Assembly: GCA_000508305.1 (NCBI GenBank)
Contig: CP006977.1
Location: 248,001-312,000, forward strand
DNA from: Sulfolobus acidocaldarius SUSAZ
Lineage (GTDB): Archaea; Thermoproteota; Thermoprotei_A; Sulfolobales; Sulfolobaceae
Length of the DNA stretch: 64,000 bases
Direction of reading: 5' to 3'
Shown here: piece after piece, positions 1 through 9,128 of the stretch
Numbering within the stretch: position 1 is the first letter of the stretch
Layout: every line of letters starts with the position of its first letter
The notes under the pieces: generated by a model
Seen by the model: only the letters and a program-made list of their open reading frames with translations
What the model was told of the DNA's origin: nothing
Database searches by the model: none
Made by a program: the position numbers and the translations under genes

Positions 1-711
1 AAGATAGTCCCAGATGATACTTTAATAAAAGTAACAGGAAGTACTCTAGATCTAAATGTACCAGCGAAAATAAGCACATACGATAAGAGCGCTATTGAAG
101 AGGCTATAAGAATAAAAGAAAAACACGGTGGAAAGGCAATAGGTGTAACAGCAGGTAATACAGATAGAAAGGCAATTAGGGAAGCCTTAGCAATGGGTCT
201 AGACGAGGTTATAGCTATAGATATGAAAGAACAAGATATTTACAGTACAGCAAGTATGATAGCAGACCAATTAAAACAACTCAATCCTGATCTTGTGATA
301 GGTTCAGAGGCTACAACAGATAGCAGCGGTGGTATATTTCCTGCATATCTAGCTGGTTTACTTGGACTGCCTTTAATTAGTTATGTTAAGTCCATTACAA
401 TAGAAGGAAAGAAAATCAGAGCTGAAAGAAACTTAATCTCATCTACTGAAATAGTTGAGTCAGAATTACCACTTGTAATTTCAGTGGTAGGAGAGATAAA
501 CACGCCTAGAATACCTACAGTTAAGCAGATACTTGAGTCCTCTAAAAAGCCTGTAAAGAGCGTAAATGCAAATGTAAAGCCGTTGGTAAAGTTAGCGTCA
601 GTATCTCCTTATGTAATCCAGAGGAAAAAGATAATAATAGATGGCTCTAAGATGGAAGAGGCTGTTGATAAACTACTTTCATACTTGAGGCAAGAAGGGG
701 TGATTTCATGA
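1..711 (+). CDS. etfB: Electron transfer flavoprotein beta subunit (5' end outside window)
   Basis: The frame is open from base 1, so the gene begins outside the window; 236 codons are visible. EtfB binds AMP and pairs with EtfA to carry electrons, via FAD, from dehydrogenases to an ETF:quinone oxidoreductase. Visible family marks are HGGKAIGVTAG followed by REALAMGLDEVIAID, the usual EtfB core. It ends TGA inside an ATGA overlap with etfA, so the two are translationally coupled, and fixC follows in the same way. A second, fused EtfBA lies at 23441. Family assignment is firm; the dehydrogenase partner is unknown. Confidence 0.9.
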   Translation, partial: KIVPDDTLIKVTGSTLDLNVPAKISTYDKSAIEEAIRIKEKHGGKAIGVTAGNTDRKAIREALAMGLDEVIAIDMKEQDIYSTASMIADQLKQLNPDLVIGSEATTDSSGGIFPAYLAGLLGLPLISYVKSITIEGKKIRAERNLISSTEIVESELPLVISVVGEINTPRIPTVKQILESSKKPVKSVNANVKPLVKLASVSPYVIQRKKIIIDGSKMEEAVDKLLSYLRQEGVIS

Positions 712-1553
712 ACATAGTTGCCTATTCTGAAGATCCTGAATACATAAAGGTAGCATCAAGTTATTTTTCAAATGAAAAGATAGTAGCAGTCTCGACATCA
801 GATACAAAGTATGCAGATGAATTACATCTCATAGATAAGATGGATGAGGAAGCCATAGCAAAATACCTAGCATCACTCAAGCCAGATCTACTTATAACAG
901 GAAGCACAAAGAGGGATAAAGTAATAGGAGCTTATGCAGCTGGTTTACTAAAATACCCCATTTTACCTGATGTAATTGACATATCTGGAAACAAAGCTAA
1001 AAGAGTAGTTTATAGCGGAATGGGGATTGCTGAGCTTGAATTTAATACCCCAATTGTGGTCTCCATATCCAAGAAGAACGTCGAAGCAAAAGAGAGGCAA
1101 ACACAGAAAAAGAACGTTAATTTAGAGGAGGGTAAGGTTAAGAAAATTGAGGTTAAGCAAAAAGGTGGAGAAGGAGTAGATCTATCCTCTGCTCAGATAA
1201 TAGTCTCAGTGGGAAGAGGGATAGGTTCTAAGGAGAATATAAAGTTCGCTGACGAGTTGGCTAGAGCCATAGGAGGAGCTTTAGGTGGAAGCAGACCTAT
1301 TACCGCTGATTTAGGTTGGTTACCAGAGGATAGACAAATTGGTTTGTCTGGTCTAAAAGTAAAGCCAAAAGTATACTTCGCTCTAGGAATATCAGGTCAG
1401 CCGCAGCACTTAGCTGGTATAAAGGATACTAAGATAATAGTAGCAGTAAATACAGACAAGAATGCACCTATAGTCGAAAACGCTGACTACATAGTTGTTG
1501 GGGATGTAATAAAATTCTGCCAAGAAATGGTGAAAAAAGTGGGTAAGAAATGA
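708..1553 (+). CDS. etfA: Electron transfer flavoprotein alpha subunit
   Basis: EtfA holds the FAD of the heterodimeric ETF. The 281-residue protein has a shortened N-terminal domain and a canonical C-terminal FAD domain: SVGRGIGSKENI, a GG-S-RPITADLGW segment, DRQIGLSG and ALGISGQPQHLAG, ending with NTDKNAPI. Start is the ATG within the ATGA overlap with etfB; its own stop overlaps fixC by the same motif. Residues about 125-160 form a Lys/Glu-rich linker between the two domains. The three genes form one tightly coupled operon for flavin-based electron transfer to quinone. Confidence 0.93.
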   Translation: MNIVAYSEDPEYIKVASSYFSNEKIVAVSTSDTKYADELHLIDKMDEEAIAKYLASLKPDLLITGSTKRDKVIGAYAAGLLKYPILPDVIDISGNKAKRVVYSGMGIAELEFNTPIVVSISKKNVEAKERQTQKKNVNLEEGKVKKIEVKQKGGEGVDLSSAQIIVSVGRGIGSKENIKFADELARAIGGALGGSRPITADLGWLPEDRQIGLSGLKVKPKVYFALGISGQPQHLAGIKDTKIIVAVNTDKNAPIVENADYIVVGDVIKFCQEMVKKVGKK

Positions 1554-2773
1554 GTTTTGATGCTGATGTAATTGTAGTTGGTGGAGGCTTAGGTGGACTA
1601 TCTGCTGCAATAACAGCAGCCAAAGAAGGGTTAAGTGTAATAGTATTAGAGAGGGGAGACTACAGTGGTGCAAAAAATGTATCAGGAGGAAGAATGTACA
1701 TACATGCTCTACAGAAACTTATACCAGATGCGTTAGAGAGAGCCCCTCTTGAGAGACCTATAACTAAGGAAACATTTGAATTTTATTGCAGTAATGACAG
1801 GAAACTGTCTTTTTCTTTTGAAGAAAAAGGAAAGAAGAATAGTTACTCTATATTAAGAGCAAAATTTGATAGATGGCTTGCAAGTGAGGCAGAAAATCTA
1901 GGTGTGTTGATCTCGTATTCAACGTTAGTCACAAATGCTCAAAGAGAAAGTGGAGGGATTAATCTAGAGACCAACAGAGGAAACCTGAGAGCACCCTTGG
2001 TGATTGACGCATCAGGTGTTACGTCTGTAGTGTTCAGGTATCTAGGTTTAAGAAAGTTTACACCAGATAAGTGGATGTTAGGAGCAAAAGAGATAATAAA
2101 AACTGACGTAAATCTACCTGAAGATGAAGGTGAAGTTAGAACAATAGTTGCTGCCGTGAAGGGCGTCAAAGGAGGAGGTTTTGTTTACACTAACAAAGAT
2201 ACCTTGTCAGTGGGTATGGCTGTAACTTTTGATTCCCTACCTAAATCTGAAGTACCTGCAAAAGATCTGGTTGAAGCATTTAGGGAGAAGTTGGGTATAG
2301 AGGGAGAAATTCTTGAGTATTCTGCACATGCAATTCCATATTTCGGATACAAAAATCTTCCTCCACTCTATGATAGCAACCTAATAGCTGTAGGGGATTC
2401 AGCTGGTTTTCTAATAAATGATGGATTTACCATAAGAGGTATGGATCTAGCTATAGGCTCAGGTATGATAGCTGGACTAGCTGCAAAGAAACTAAAAGAG
2501 ATTAATGATTACACAAAGACCGATGTTTATTACCAGATGCTTAAGGAGAGCTTCGTATTAAGGCACCTAGAGTTAGCATACAACAGGTTTTCAGTGATAA
2601 ATGACCCTAGGACTTTAGCATCATACCCAGAGGTTCTATGTAATGTATTAACAGATATGTTTACAGTAACAGAAGAGAGGAGACCATTAATGGAGGTAGC
2701 CCTTCAAAGGCTTAAGGAGAAAGAAATTTCGTTGACCAAAGCATTAATGGACTTAATGAAAGCTAGTAAGTAA
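1550..2773 (+). CDS. fixC: FixC-like ETF:quinone oxidoreductase flavoprotein
   Basis: This FAD protein of 407 residues takes electrons from ETF to the quinone pool. It opens with a Rossmann dinucleotide motif (VVGGGLGGLSAA) and an acidic strand end (VLERG), continues with the NVSGG segment near residue 43 typical of FixC/ETF-QO, and has the second FAD motif AVGDSAGFL with a GMDLAIGSG stretch. It overlaps etfA by ATGA. The expected FixX ferredoxin does not follow on this strand; a fixX-like gene lies convergently at 3012-3281. A paralogue is at 25274-26458. Confidence 0.9.
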   Translation: MSFDADVIVVGGGLGGLSAAITAAKEGLSVIVLERGDYSGAKNVSGGRMYIHALQKLIPDALERAPLERPITKETFEFYCSNDRKLSFSFEEKGKKNSYSILRAKFDRWLASEAENLGVLISYSTLVTNAQRESGGINLETNRGNLRAPLVIDASGVTSVVFRYLGLRKFTPDKWMLGAKEIIKTDVNLPEDEGEVRTIVAAVKGVKGGGFVYTNKDTLSVGMAVTFDSLPKSEVPAKDLVEAFREKLGIEGEILEYSAHAIPYFGYKNLPPLYDSNLIAVGDSAGFLINDGFTIRGMDLAIGSGMIAGLAAKKLKEINDYTKTDVYYQMLKESFVLRHLELAYNRFSVINDPRTLASYPEVLCNVLTDMFTVTEERRPLMEVALQRLKEKEISLTKALMDLMKASK

Positions 2774-3011
2774 CATGTCCTTTTTCTTAGGTTACGAACG
2801 TTATAAATCATGTTTTTTATGTCCTTAGATTTTTACCTCGAAAAATAAGAAATTACAATACTCCTCCCGACAAATCGAATTTGTAGGTTTTAAATGAAAT
2901 ATATGTTAAGACGGTGTTATGGGTAGCGTAGTAGATTTCATGTCTACGTGAGAAAAAGTAATGCTAGTAATTAAAAACTCCGTCATCTACAGAACTTCTT
3001 TCACAAGACTT

Positions 3012-3281
3012 TTATCCATACCTATACGAAATTCCTCCCTCAGGGAAGTTAAATGTTATAGCCCCAAATGGACAAATGACTATTGCTCCTCCACACTCCA
3101 AGCACCTCTCATAATGAACAATTATCCTACCATCTTCAGAAGGCTCGTATGTTCCGGCTGGACATGAGGCAACACATGGTTTATCTTTGCAAGTTAAACA
3201 TATGTCAGTATTAACTTGAATGTGAGACTTGTTATTTACTGTGTACGTATTCAGCCCCAATCTTTTAAGTAAAGGTATCAT
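3012..3281 (-). CDS. fixX: FixX-like ferredoxin with an incomplete second cysteine motif
   Basis: FixX is the iron-sulfur partner of FixC in ETF:quinone electron transfer. This 89-residue protein has a first motif CLTCKDKPCVASCP and a second CLECGGAIVICPFG, and ends with the family's typical GGISYRYG tail. In the paralogue at 26455 the second motif reads CVECGACRIACP, so here the third cysteine is replaced (GGA instead of GAC). It is encoded on the opposite strand and tail-to-tail with the etfBA-fixC operon, so it is not co-transcribed with it. Start ATG is the first in frame. Function with the first ETF set is inferred from position. Confidence 0.85.
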   Translation of the reverse strand: MIPLLKRLGLNTYTVNNKSHIQVNTDICLTCKDKPCVASCPAGTYEPSEDGRIIVHYERCLECGGAIVICPFGAITFNFPEGGISYRYG

Positions 3282-3416
3282 ACTTGATATTTAGTAAAAT
3301 GCTAAATAAAAATATTTTTTGTAATGTCACTTACACGCAATTTATTGTAGATATGTCTACTCCACTACTGACCAGTAAACTAATCAAACTCTCTCATAAC
3401 CTAACTAAATGACCGA

Positions 3417-4898
3417 TTAATTAATCACTTTGTCCATAACCCTCTTTATATCACAGTATTTGATAAATGATGAGAACGTATTTTCGCTCAAATTTTTGAA
3501 CCAATCTCTATCAGATTCAGCCTTACTTATTATGTAAAGGAATTTATTAACAAAATCAACGTAATCCCTATTATCGATGTCTTTAGCTCTAGGGGAATTA
3601 TATATATCCACGAATTCTCTAATATCGTCTCCGAAGAAATATCCATTATAACCATCCTTTATTATCTCCAAAGTTCCTCCATCCTTTGAGGACAATGTAG
3701 GTACGCCATTTATACCAGCCTTCATATAACTAGTTCCACAGGCTTCCCACCCAGAGAATGGAGTGAATAAAAGCAAGTCTCCCCCTGACAATATATACTT
3801 TGCATTGGTTAAGGAGTAATCATGAATATATATAACATTCTTTAACTCCTTACTTAACCAATTAAACTCGTTCATATAGCCTATTCCTTCAGCATCCCTA
3901 GGATGAGCCTTTCCTGCTACCACAAACACTACGTTTAAGTCCTTACCCATTTCTCTGATTAACCTGCTCACGAAATAAGGTCTCTTATATCTGGTCATTC
4001 TTCTAGCCCAAACGACTAGTAGTTTATCTTGGTCTATCTCTTTATATTTTCTCAATAAACTCACTAAATCGTTTCTGGCTTTAACTCTCGCCTCTCCAAA
4101 TGAGCCCTTACCGGTATTATAGATCTTTTTTATTTCTTCATGCATCCATCTATCAAAGCTTACACCATTGGTAAAAGGGGAAGGATTAGATTCAGGAAAC
4201 ATAATTTTGGTCAGGTTATTATGTTTTACCGACACTGTGTGAAAATAATTAGAGTAGTTCAAAAGTAATCTTGTAAGCATTACATCCTCCACATCCACAT
4301 GAATTCCAAACTCCTCCCTTAATGTTCTAGAGGAGAAATAGGGATGACCCCATGGACCTGGGGTATGAGTAACCAAATGGGTTTCGTATTTATCATAAAG
4401 CCTTATTAATGCTAAGCCGGCAAGCGATTCTTGTGCGTATACAGCCTTAACGTTATCTAACTTCTTTACATATTCCTCTGAGGCTTTAGCCAGAATGATG
4501 TACTTATACTCGTAATCAAACTTACTGTCATCAACATATAGTCTGCTAGTAGCCCTTACTGCCCAATCTGGACTAATTGTCTTAAAATAGACCACTTTTG
4601 CATTTCCTCTCGTTATAGACAGTACTTTTAGTTTTACATTTCCTTGTCGAGTTTGTATCTCTATATCTCCTTCATTTGTCATATTTTCCTCTAAGTAAGA
4701 ATAATCCACTACCTCTTCCCTTATTTCGTTATTAACGTAATATCTTGAGTGACCATTAGGATAAAATAATGTTAACACTACGTACTTTTCATTATATTTT
4801 GAAGCCTCTAGATATTTGTCGCCCTCTAATATGCCTAATCCTCCTGCATAAATTGGAACTTCATCAGTGGCTATTTCTGGTGTTATTGATATTATCAC
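3417..4898 (-). CDS. Alpha-glucan (glycogen) phosphorylase family enzyme, GT35
   Basis: Cytoplasmic phosphorolysis of alpha-1,4-glucan to glucose 1-phosphate is the expected reaction. The 493-residue protein is shorter than classical phosphorylases and resembles the compact archaeal form. The N-terminus carries YAGGLGILEGD; NGVSFDRW lies mid-protein; the C-terminal half has WARRMTRYKRP and the pyridoxal-phosphate segment with GTSYMKAGINGVPTLS, whose Lys is the cofactor-binding residue in the family. Start is GTG with a TATA-like box 28 nt upstream, suggesting a leaderless transcript. It stands alone, with no other glycogen genes beside it. Confidence 0.85.
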   Translation of the reverse strand: MIISITPEIATDEVPIYAGGLGILEGDKYLEASKYNEKYVVLTLFYPNGHSRYYVNNEIREEVVDYSYLEENMTNEGDIEIQTRQGNVKLKVLSITRGNAKVVYFKTISPDWAVRATSRLYVDDSKFDYEYKYIILAKASEEYVKKLDNVKAVYAQESLAGLALIRLYDKYETHLVTHTPGPWGHPYFSSRTLREEFGIHVDVEDVMLTRLLLNYSNYFHTVSVKHNNLTKIMFPESNPSPFTNGVSFDRWMHEEIKKIYNTGKGSFGEARVKARNDLVSLLRKYKEIDQDKLLVVWARRMTRYKRPYFVSRLIREMGKDLNVVFVVAGKAHPRDAEGIGYMNEFNWLSKELKNVIYIHDYSLTNAKYILSGGDLLLFTPFSGWEACGTSYMKAGINGVPTLSSKDGGTLEIIKDGYNGYFFGDDIREFVDIYNSPRAKDIDNRDYVDFVNKFLYIISKAESDRDWFKNLSENTFSSFIKYCDIKRVMDKVIN

Positions 4899-4921
4899 GG
4901 CTGAAAGATTATATGGATTTT

Positions 4922-4930
4922 GCTTATAAG
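4922..4930 (-). promoter_or_regulatory. TATA box of the glucan phosphorylase gene
   Basis: On the minus strand this reads CTTATAAGC and is centred 28 nt before the GTG start at 4898, the spacing expected for a leaderless Sulfolobus transcript. The call rests on sequence and spacing only. Confidence 0.5.
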
Positions 4931-5141
4931 TTTTGACCCTAAAATATTTTTACAGATGAAAAGTTGATCATATATTATACTAATGTGTTACAGTATGAAA
5001 AATAGTGGGCAAAGGGATATGAAGTAAAGAATTAATGGAAGTAGAGGTACTTAGGATTTATGATGTCGGATTACAATAACTAGCTCAACCGTGATAGAGA
5101 AATTTGATTAAAGAAAGTATACGCAAAAACTATTGTAACGT

Positions 5142-6392
5142 TTATTGGGAAGATAGATAGGCAAATATTCTAGAGCATATTATCAATAGTATACCTGCTA
5201 TCATAAAATCAATGCCATAACTAAAGAAATGTGTTATGTAACCGGAGATAAGCGAGCCTGCAAATAGTGCTACCCCCACAACGGTACTGTAAATACCTAA
5301 TCCTGCGCCCTGATGTCTTCCTCCTAAAATTTTAAATATCAAGGTAGTTGATGAAGAGTAAAATATAGCATAAGCTATTCCAGCAGCTAAAGGATATGAC
5401 GTTAATCCTGCCAGTAGCACTGGTATTCCTACAAAGAACTGCATTATTAGTCCTATTATTATGTAATTTCCTCCCCTAAGTAAAAGGGATAGATGTGCTA
5501 GCTTTTCTTCCTTCCTATTCTCTAATAACCTTGAGGAAAATTGAAAACCGATTATCTGTATTAACATACCTACTAAGGTCACCAGCAGTACCTCATTCTC
5601 AGTTAGATCTCTCTTGTATAGTCCTGCAGGATATACAGTGTTAAATATTCCACTACTAATGTAAAATATTATTAGTCCTATGTAAAGTAAGGGAACATAA
5701 TTAACGTGCGGAGTCTTAAGACGCTTTAATGAAAAAATCTTAAAGGAATGAATACTAGGTAGATGAAGAAAGATTAAAGGGATTTGCCTGATTCTGCTGA
5801 AAAAAGACTCCTTATTGTGTATTAAGGATGTTCTCTCAAAGGAGACTTGAGGCTTAGGAATGAACCTAAAACAAAGGATAAATGTAGATAGGGATATTAT
5901 GGCTAATATTCCTTCAATCACGCTAATCTCTAAATACGTAATCAAGAAAGTAGATATGAGGAGACCAACTAAAACTCCTATTGACGAAAACAGGGAATAC
6001 CTAGAAAATAGTGAACCCCAGTGTTTTTTGTCTGTAGTCTCCATTATAAGTAGATTAAACGGAGTGCTAGATGCTGTACTCATGAATACTGCAAATGCAT
6101 AGTTCAATGAAATCAGAAGTATTGAGCGTGACATCATCATTAAAAATAGGGGCAGGGAAGTTCCTCCCGTGCTTATTAATATCTGCTTCCTCCTATCAAA
6201 CCTATCTGCCACATATCCCCAGAACATAGAAGCGATGATTAAGACCAGGTTGCCTAGGGAAACTGTATACGCTACTTCAATTGCATTTCCTCCCAGATTA
6301 AGTATTTGGAGAGTGATCAGTGTGGACAAAGGACCAGTAGAAGCGTTAAAAGGAATTACAAGATACATCCATTTTACGTTAGGCTTAATCAT
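5142..6392 (-). CDS. Major facilitator superfamily transporter
   Basis: A 416-residue integral membrane protein with about 12 hydrophobic segments. The loop after the second segment, GYVADRFDRRKQ, is a good MFS motif A. A basic cytoplasmic loop of about 60 residues sits between the two six-helix halves, around residues 185-240. The substrate cannot be read from the sequence. No metabolic gene is adjacent; the nearest neighbours are the phosphorylase downstream and a gene-poor stretch upstream. Start ATG at 6392 is followed directly by a short cytoplasmic N-terminus. Confidence 0.85.
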   Translation of the reverse strand: MIKPNVKWMYLVIPFNASTGPLSTLITLQILNLGGNAIEVAYTVSLGNLVLIIASMFWGYVADRFDRRKQILISTGGTSLPLFLMMMSRSILLISLNYAFAVFMSTASSTPFNLLIMETTDKKHWGSLFSRYSLFSSIGVLVGLLISTFLITYLEISVIEGILAIISLSTFILCFRFIPKPQVSFERTSLIHNKESFFSRIRQIPLIFLHLPSIHSFKIFSLKRLKTPHVNYVPLLYIGLIIFYISSGIFNTVYPAGLYKRDLTENEVLLVTLVGMLIQIIGFQFSSRLLENRKEEKLAHLSLLLRGGNYIIIGLIMQFFVGIPVLLAGLTSYPLAAGIAYAIFYSSSTTLIFKILGGRHQGAGLGIYSTVVGVALFAGSLISGYITHFFSYGIDFMIAGILLIICSRIFAYLSSQ

Positions 6393-6732
6393 TATAAAGT
6401 ATCAGAATATCTTCTAGTTAAAAAGTTACCTTAAATAAAATAAATTGCGTAAACGTTCCTAACTGATTTAAAAATTAGAGTTAAATGAACTCATTACATT
6501 ATAGATAAACCTACCATCAAGAGATAGTTTATTAAACGAACAACTAGCTTTTAGGGTTGACAAAGATACTCAACGGGCTTAAATGAAGAGATTTCATGTC
6601 TATACGATACTTACTGTTTCTTTTACAGAAAAAAGATCATATATTACCGTTCCCTTTATAGAAACACTGTGCAGTTAACGTTTAACACATCGATAACATT
6701 TTTAGTTAAATTGGTGAAAAGGCGCTCAGGCT
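6393..6732. other. Gene-free stretch
   Basis: 340 bases of AT-rich DNA between the MFS gene and the small ORFs at 6733-7160. I see no ORF of note, RNA gene or clear repeat. A 13-base phrase (GATTTCATGTCTA, 6590-6602) also occurs at 2934-2946, without wider similarity. Confidence 0.5.
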
Positions 6733-6978
6733 TTATAATCGCACATATTTATCAAAATATTCTTCGAGGTATTTTCTCAGCAGTATAGCTTTTTCCTTAT
6801 CATAAAATTCGCACTGCGCAATGAGAGCTGAAAGCCTTAATGTTTCATTTTTGGCTTTTTCAATTAGCTGACCATAATAAAATATTAATGATGAATTTTT
6901 AGACCTTATTTTAGATAACTCTTTGAGAGAATTACGGATAATAAATATATTATAGAGACCATAAGTAAGAAATACCAC
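6733..6978 (-). CDS. Small hypothetical protein, helical, unknown
   Basis: 81 codons, overlapping the 3' end of the membrane ORF at 6906-7160 by 73 nt in another frame. The N-terminus is hydrophobic (MVFLTYGLYNIFII), followed by charged helical sequence with KAKNETLRLSALIAQ and LRKYLEEYFDKY. No family is recognised. It could be a real coupled gene or the tail of a frameshifted gene whose front is the upstream ORF; the large overlap favours decay but does not prove it. Confidence 0.4.
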   Translation of the reverse strand: MVFLTYGLYNIFIIRNSLKELSKIRSKNSSLIFYYGQLIEKAKNETLRLSALIAQCEFYDKEKAILLRKYLEEYFDKYVRL

Positions 6979-7160
6979 GTTATTTTCACAGCATAAAAGA
7001 GATCTGATACTATAGGTAACCTGTAATAAGTAATGATAAGTAAAACTAGTTCTATCAGACTACTAGCTACGCTAGCGTATTTTAACTTAGAGAAGAAGAA
7101 GACATTTGCAAGCAAAGGTAGTATTATGATTAAAGTTAAAGTTACATCCACCAGCCTCAC
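6906..7160 (-). CDS. Small membrane protein, possible truncated remnant
   Basis: 84 residues with about three hydrophobic segments (TLIIILPLLANVFFF, then two more). The pattern loosely resembles the first helices of NuoL/HyfB-type subunits, but the rest of such a protein is absent. It begins GTG at the edge of a GC-rich stretch (7161-7290) that looks like a mobile-element remnant, so the front may have been replaced. It overlaps the ORF at 6733. Function unknown. Confidence 0.4.
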   Translation of the reverse strand: MRLVDVTLTLIIILPLLANVFFFSKLKYASVASSLIELVLLIITYYRLPIVSDLFYAVKITWYFLLMVSIIYLLSVILSKSYLK

Positions 7161-7290
7161 CTACTCACGATCCTTATCGCAAGTGGGCGTCATCAGCCTT
7201 CACAAGCATCCAGCGGTTTGGGGTATACATTCCCTGGGGGACGCCATCCCCTGCCTCATTAATCGGCAATTAAATAATCTTAGCTTTGAC
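7161..7290. mobile_element. Possible insertion-sequence remnant (IS200/IS605-like end)
   Basis: This stretch is clearly GC-richer than its surroundings and non-coding in its present state. It contains a GGGG/CCCC hairpin (around 7234-7251) and the phrase ATCCAGCGGT, which recurs inside the insert at 31214-31588. Read on the minus strand it gives an ORF fragment without a start. Both stretches look like tails of TnpB-type elements, but the identity is inference. The rest of the gap, 7291-7484, is AT-rich and empty. Confidence 0.35.
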
Positions 7291-7484
7291 TAATAAGCTT
7301 TACTTCATAAGGAATACCTCTAAAAACTCATTTTCAACATTCTGGAGGACGAAGCATAGACAACCATACACTATCGCAAATAACAATGAATATGGAAAAC
7401 AACTATTTGTTTAATCATTATATTCGACATCTTGTTTAATCAAGAAACTTATGAGATTAACACTCAATTTGATTTATTTTACCT

Positions 7485-8504
7485 TTAATTCCACTTTACA
7501 AAATTTGAGACATATCCTAAAATGTTGTTCACTATTCTCTCGTTCACCATATTAAAGTTAGTCCAACTAAAAAGAGAAGGCTCTAAATAACAGGCTAATG
7601 CACACTTGTTACACTTTTCATATTGTTCCCATGGGTAACTGTTCCATAGTTTAACTATGTTAGTCTCCCACACTAACTTTTCTCCGCTATACTCATTAAG
7701 CACATAACAGGGTAAAACTATTCTTCCCTGAGGATCTATGTTTATTAACATCCAGGGCTTACATCTCCAATTCACTCCCTTATACCAGGAATTTATTATG
7801 GATTGGAAGTACTCAGGAGACTCAACAATCGGATAGCCTCTCCTCTTCAATTCGATAAGTAAATTCAATACTTCCAGCAATTTTTTCCTTTCAGGGCTTA
7901 ATTTCTCAGCAGTGGAATAGTCGTATTCTACCTGTACGCTTACTGTTACACCTAATTTTCTTGACAACTCCAGTACATCTAAAACTTGATCGTAGTTCTC
8001 TCTAGTTATGGTAAAGCTTAATGAGACTGGAAGATATTTTACAGCTTCTTTAATGCCCTCAACAGCTCTATCGAAAGAACCTGGTATACCTCTTATTTTA
8101 TCATGTGCTTCTCCTATACCGTCAATAGATACAAACAGATAATCTAAATATTCTGAGATGTACTTTACCCTGTCCCTTAACAACCAACCGTTAGTTACTA
8201 AGGAAGTATAGAATCTACTGTAAGATTCCTCCAATATCTGGTCCAAATCTCTCCTCAGTAATGGTTCACCTCCTTCAAATCCCATAAATAGAACTCCTGA
8301 CTTCTCTAAGGTCTTTAACATAAGGACTTCTTCCTCCAGTGATAATAGTTTTTCATCTTTTCTTCTCCAGAAGGGACACATTTTGCATCTAAGGTTACAG
8401 GTGTAGAGTAATTTATGACCTCCTATCAAAGGTAACTTTTTCACTCCCCTGCCTAAGAAAGCCCTCTTAATATTTCCTAATGTCATGGGCTTAAGTTTTG
8501 ACAT
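7485..8504 (-). CDS. Radical SAM protein with C-terminal SPASM-like cysteines
   Basis: 339 residues. The radical SAM cluster motif CNLRCKMC lies near residues 32-39, preceded by a basic N-terminus. GFEGGEPLLRRDL and VSIDGIGEAHDKIRG are standard radical SAM barrel motifs. The C-terminal third has WRCKPWMLINIDPQG, LPCYVLNEY and CNKCALACYL, a SPASM-like domain that would bind one or two auxiliary Fe-S clusters. The substrate is unknown; peptide-modifying and lipid-modifying enzymes share this layout. It has no functional neighbour. Start ATG 8504. Confidence 0.8.
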   Translation of the reverse strand: MSKLKPMTLGNIKRAFLGRGVKKLPLIGGHKLLYTCNLRCKMCPFWRRKDEKLLSLEEEVLMLKTLEKSGVLFMGFEGGEPLLRRDLDQILEESYSRFYTSLVTNGWLLRDRVKYISEYLDYLFVSIDGIGEAHDKIRGIPGSFDRAVEGIKEAVKYLPVSLSFTITRENYDQVLDVLELSRKLGVTVSVQVEYDYSTAEKLSPERKKLLEVLNLLIELKRRGYPIVESPEYFQSIINSWYKGVNWRCKPWMLINIDPQGRIVLPCYVLNEYSGEKLVWETNIVKLWNSYPWEQYEKCNKCALACYLEPSLFSWTNFNMVNERIVNNILGYVSNFVKWN

Positions 8505-8755
8505 TATTAGAACTTCTGTTAGGTTATTAATAAATCATTTCATAACATTTGAAAAATCATCTACAAGAATAATGCAAATATTTGTAAAAATTAAATATAA
8601 CTAACTAATCGGTTTATAACATATATATTTCTGTATTTCGAGCTTATCTATCTTAATTTAAGAGTTTAAACAAGTAGATCCAGTTGATTGAAGTTATTAA
8701 CTTTGTTGAGCTATTTTATAAAAATATTACCATGATAGCCTAAACTCGCCACAAT

Positions 8756-8765
8756 CTTTATAAAG
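8756..8765 (+). promoter_or_regulatory. TATA box of the small membrane-protein gene at 8789
   Basis: CTTTATAAAG, centred 28 nt before the ATG at 8789, fits a leaderless archaeal promoter. Confidence 0.5.
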
Positions 8766-8788
8766 TAGAAGTAACAAGATATGGTGCA

Positions 8789-9097
8789 ATGAACTATAGC
8801 AACAATGATAAGAGCAAATACGCATTAGTATTAGGTGCTTTGAGTGGTGTTACAACGCTTTTCTTCTTTCTCTCTCTCGACCTTTATGCATTATTATATG
8901 GACCAATAATGTTACTAATAAGCCCTTTAACCAGATTCGTATTGCCCGTTATTATTGGTTCATTTGTAGCATACTTCCTCACCAAAAAATTCAAGTTCAG
9001 TCTAAGACTGTCCTCAGTCCTAATATCTTGTGTAATTTCCCTGTGTGGTTATTTTGTGATAAATTTGATTATATTATCTTTTTTAGGGATGATTTAA
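8789..9097 (+). CDS. Small integral membrane protein, unknown
   Basis: 102 residues with a polar N-terminus (MNYSNNDKSKYA) and three to four hydrophobic segments, the last ending at the stop. No family is recognised. The gene has its own well-placed TATA box (8756-8765) and convergent orientation with the next gene, so it is probably monocistronic. Nothing suggests a substrate or partner. Confidence 0.6.
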   Translation: MNYSNNDKSKYALVLGALSGVTTLFFFLSLDLYALLYGPIMLLISPLTRFVLPVIIGSFVAYFLTKKFKFSLRLSSVLISCVISLCGYFVINLIILSFLGMI

Positions 9098-9128
9098 AGA
9101 AATTTTAAATAAAAAATTTTTCTCTTTA

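Noticed and set aside
2961-3167. Plus-strand ORF over the fixX-like gene
   Set aside because: The minus strand has clear ferredoxin cysteine motifs and the family's C-terminal tail; this ORF has no family features.
2934-6602. A 13-base phrase (GATTTCATGTCTA) at 2934-2946 and 6590-6602
   Set aside because: No similarity beyond it; expected by chance in AT-rich DNA.
6733-7160. Joining the two overlapping small ORFs as one frameshifted gene
   Set aside because: No family match links the halves, so the frameshift is not supported; both are listed separately with low confidence.
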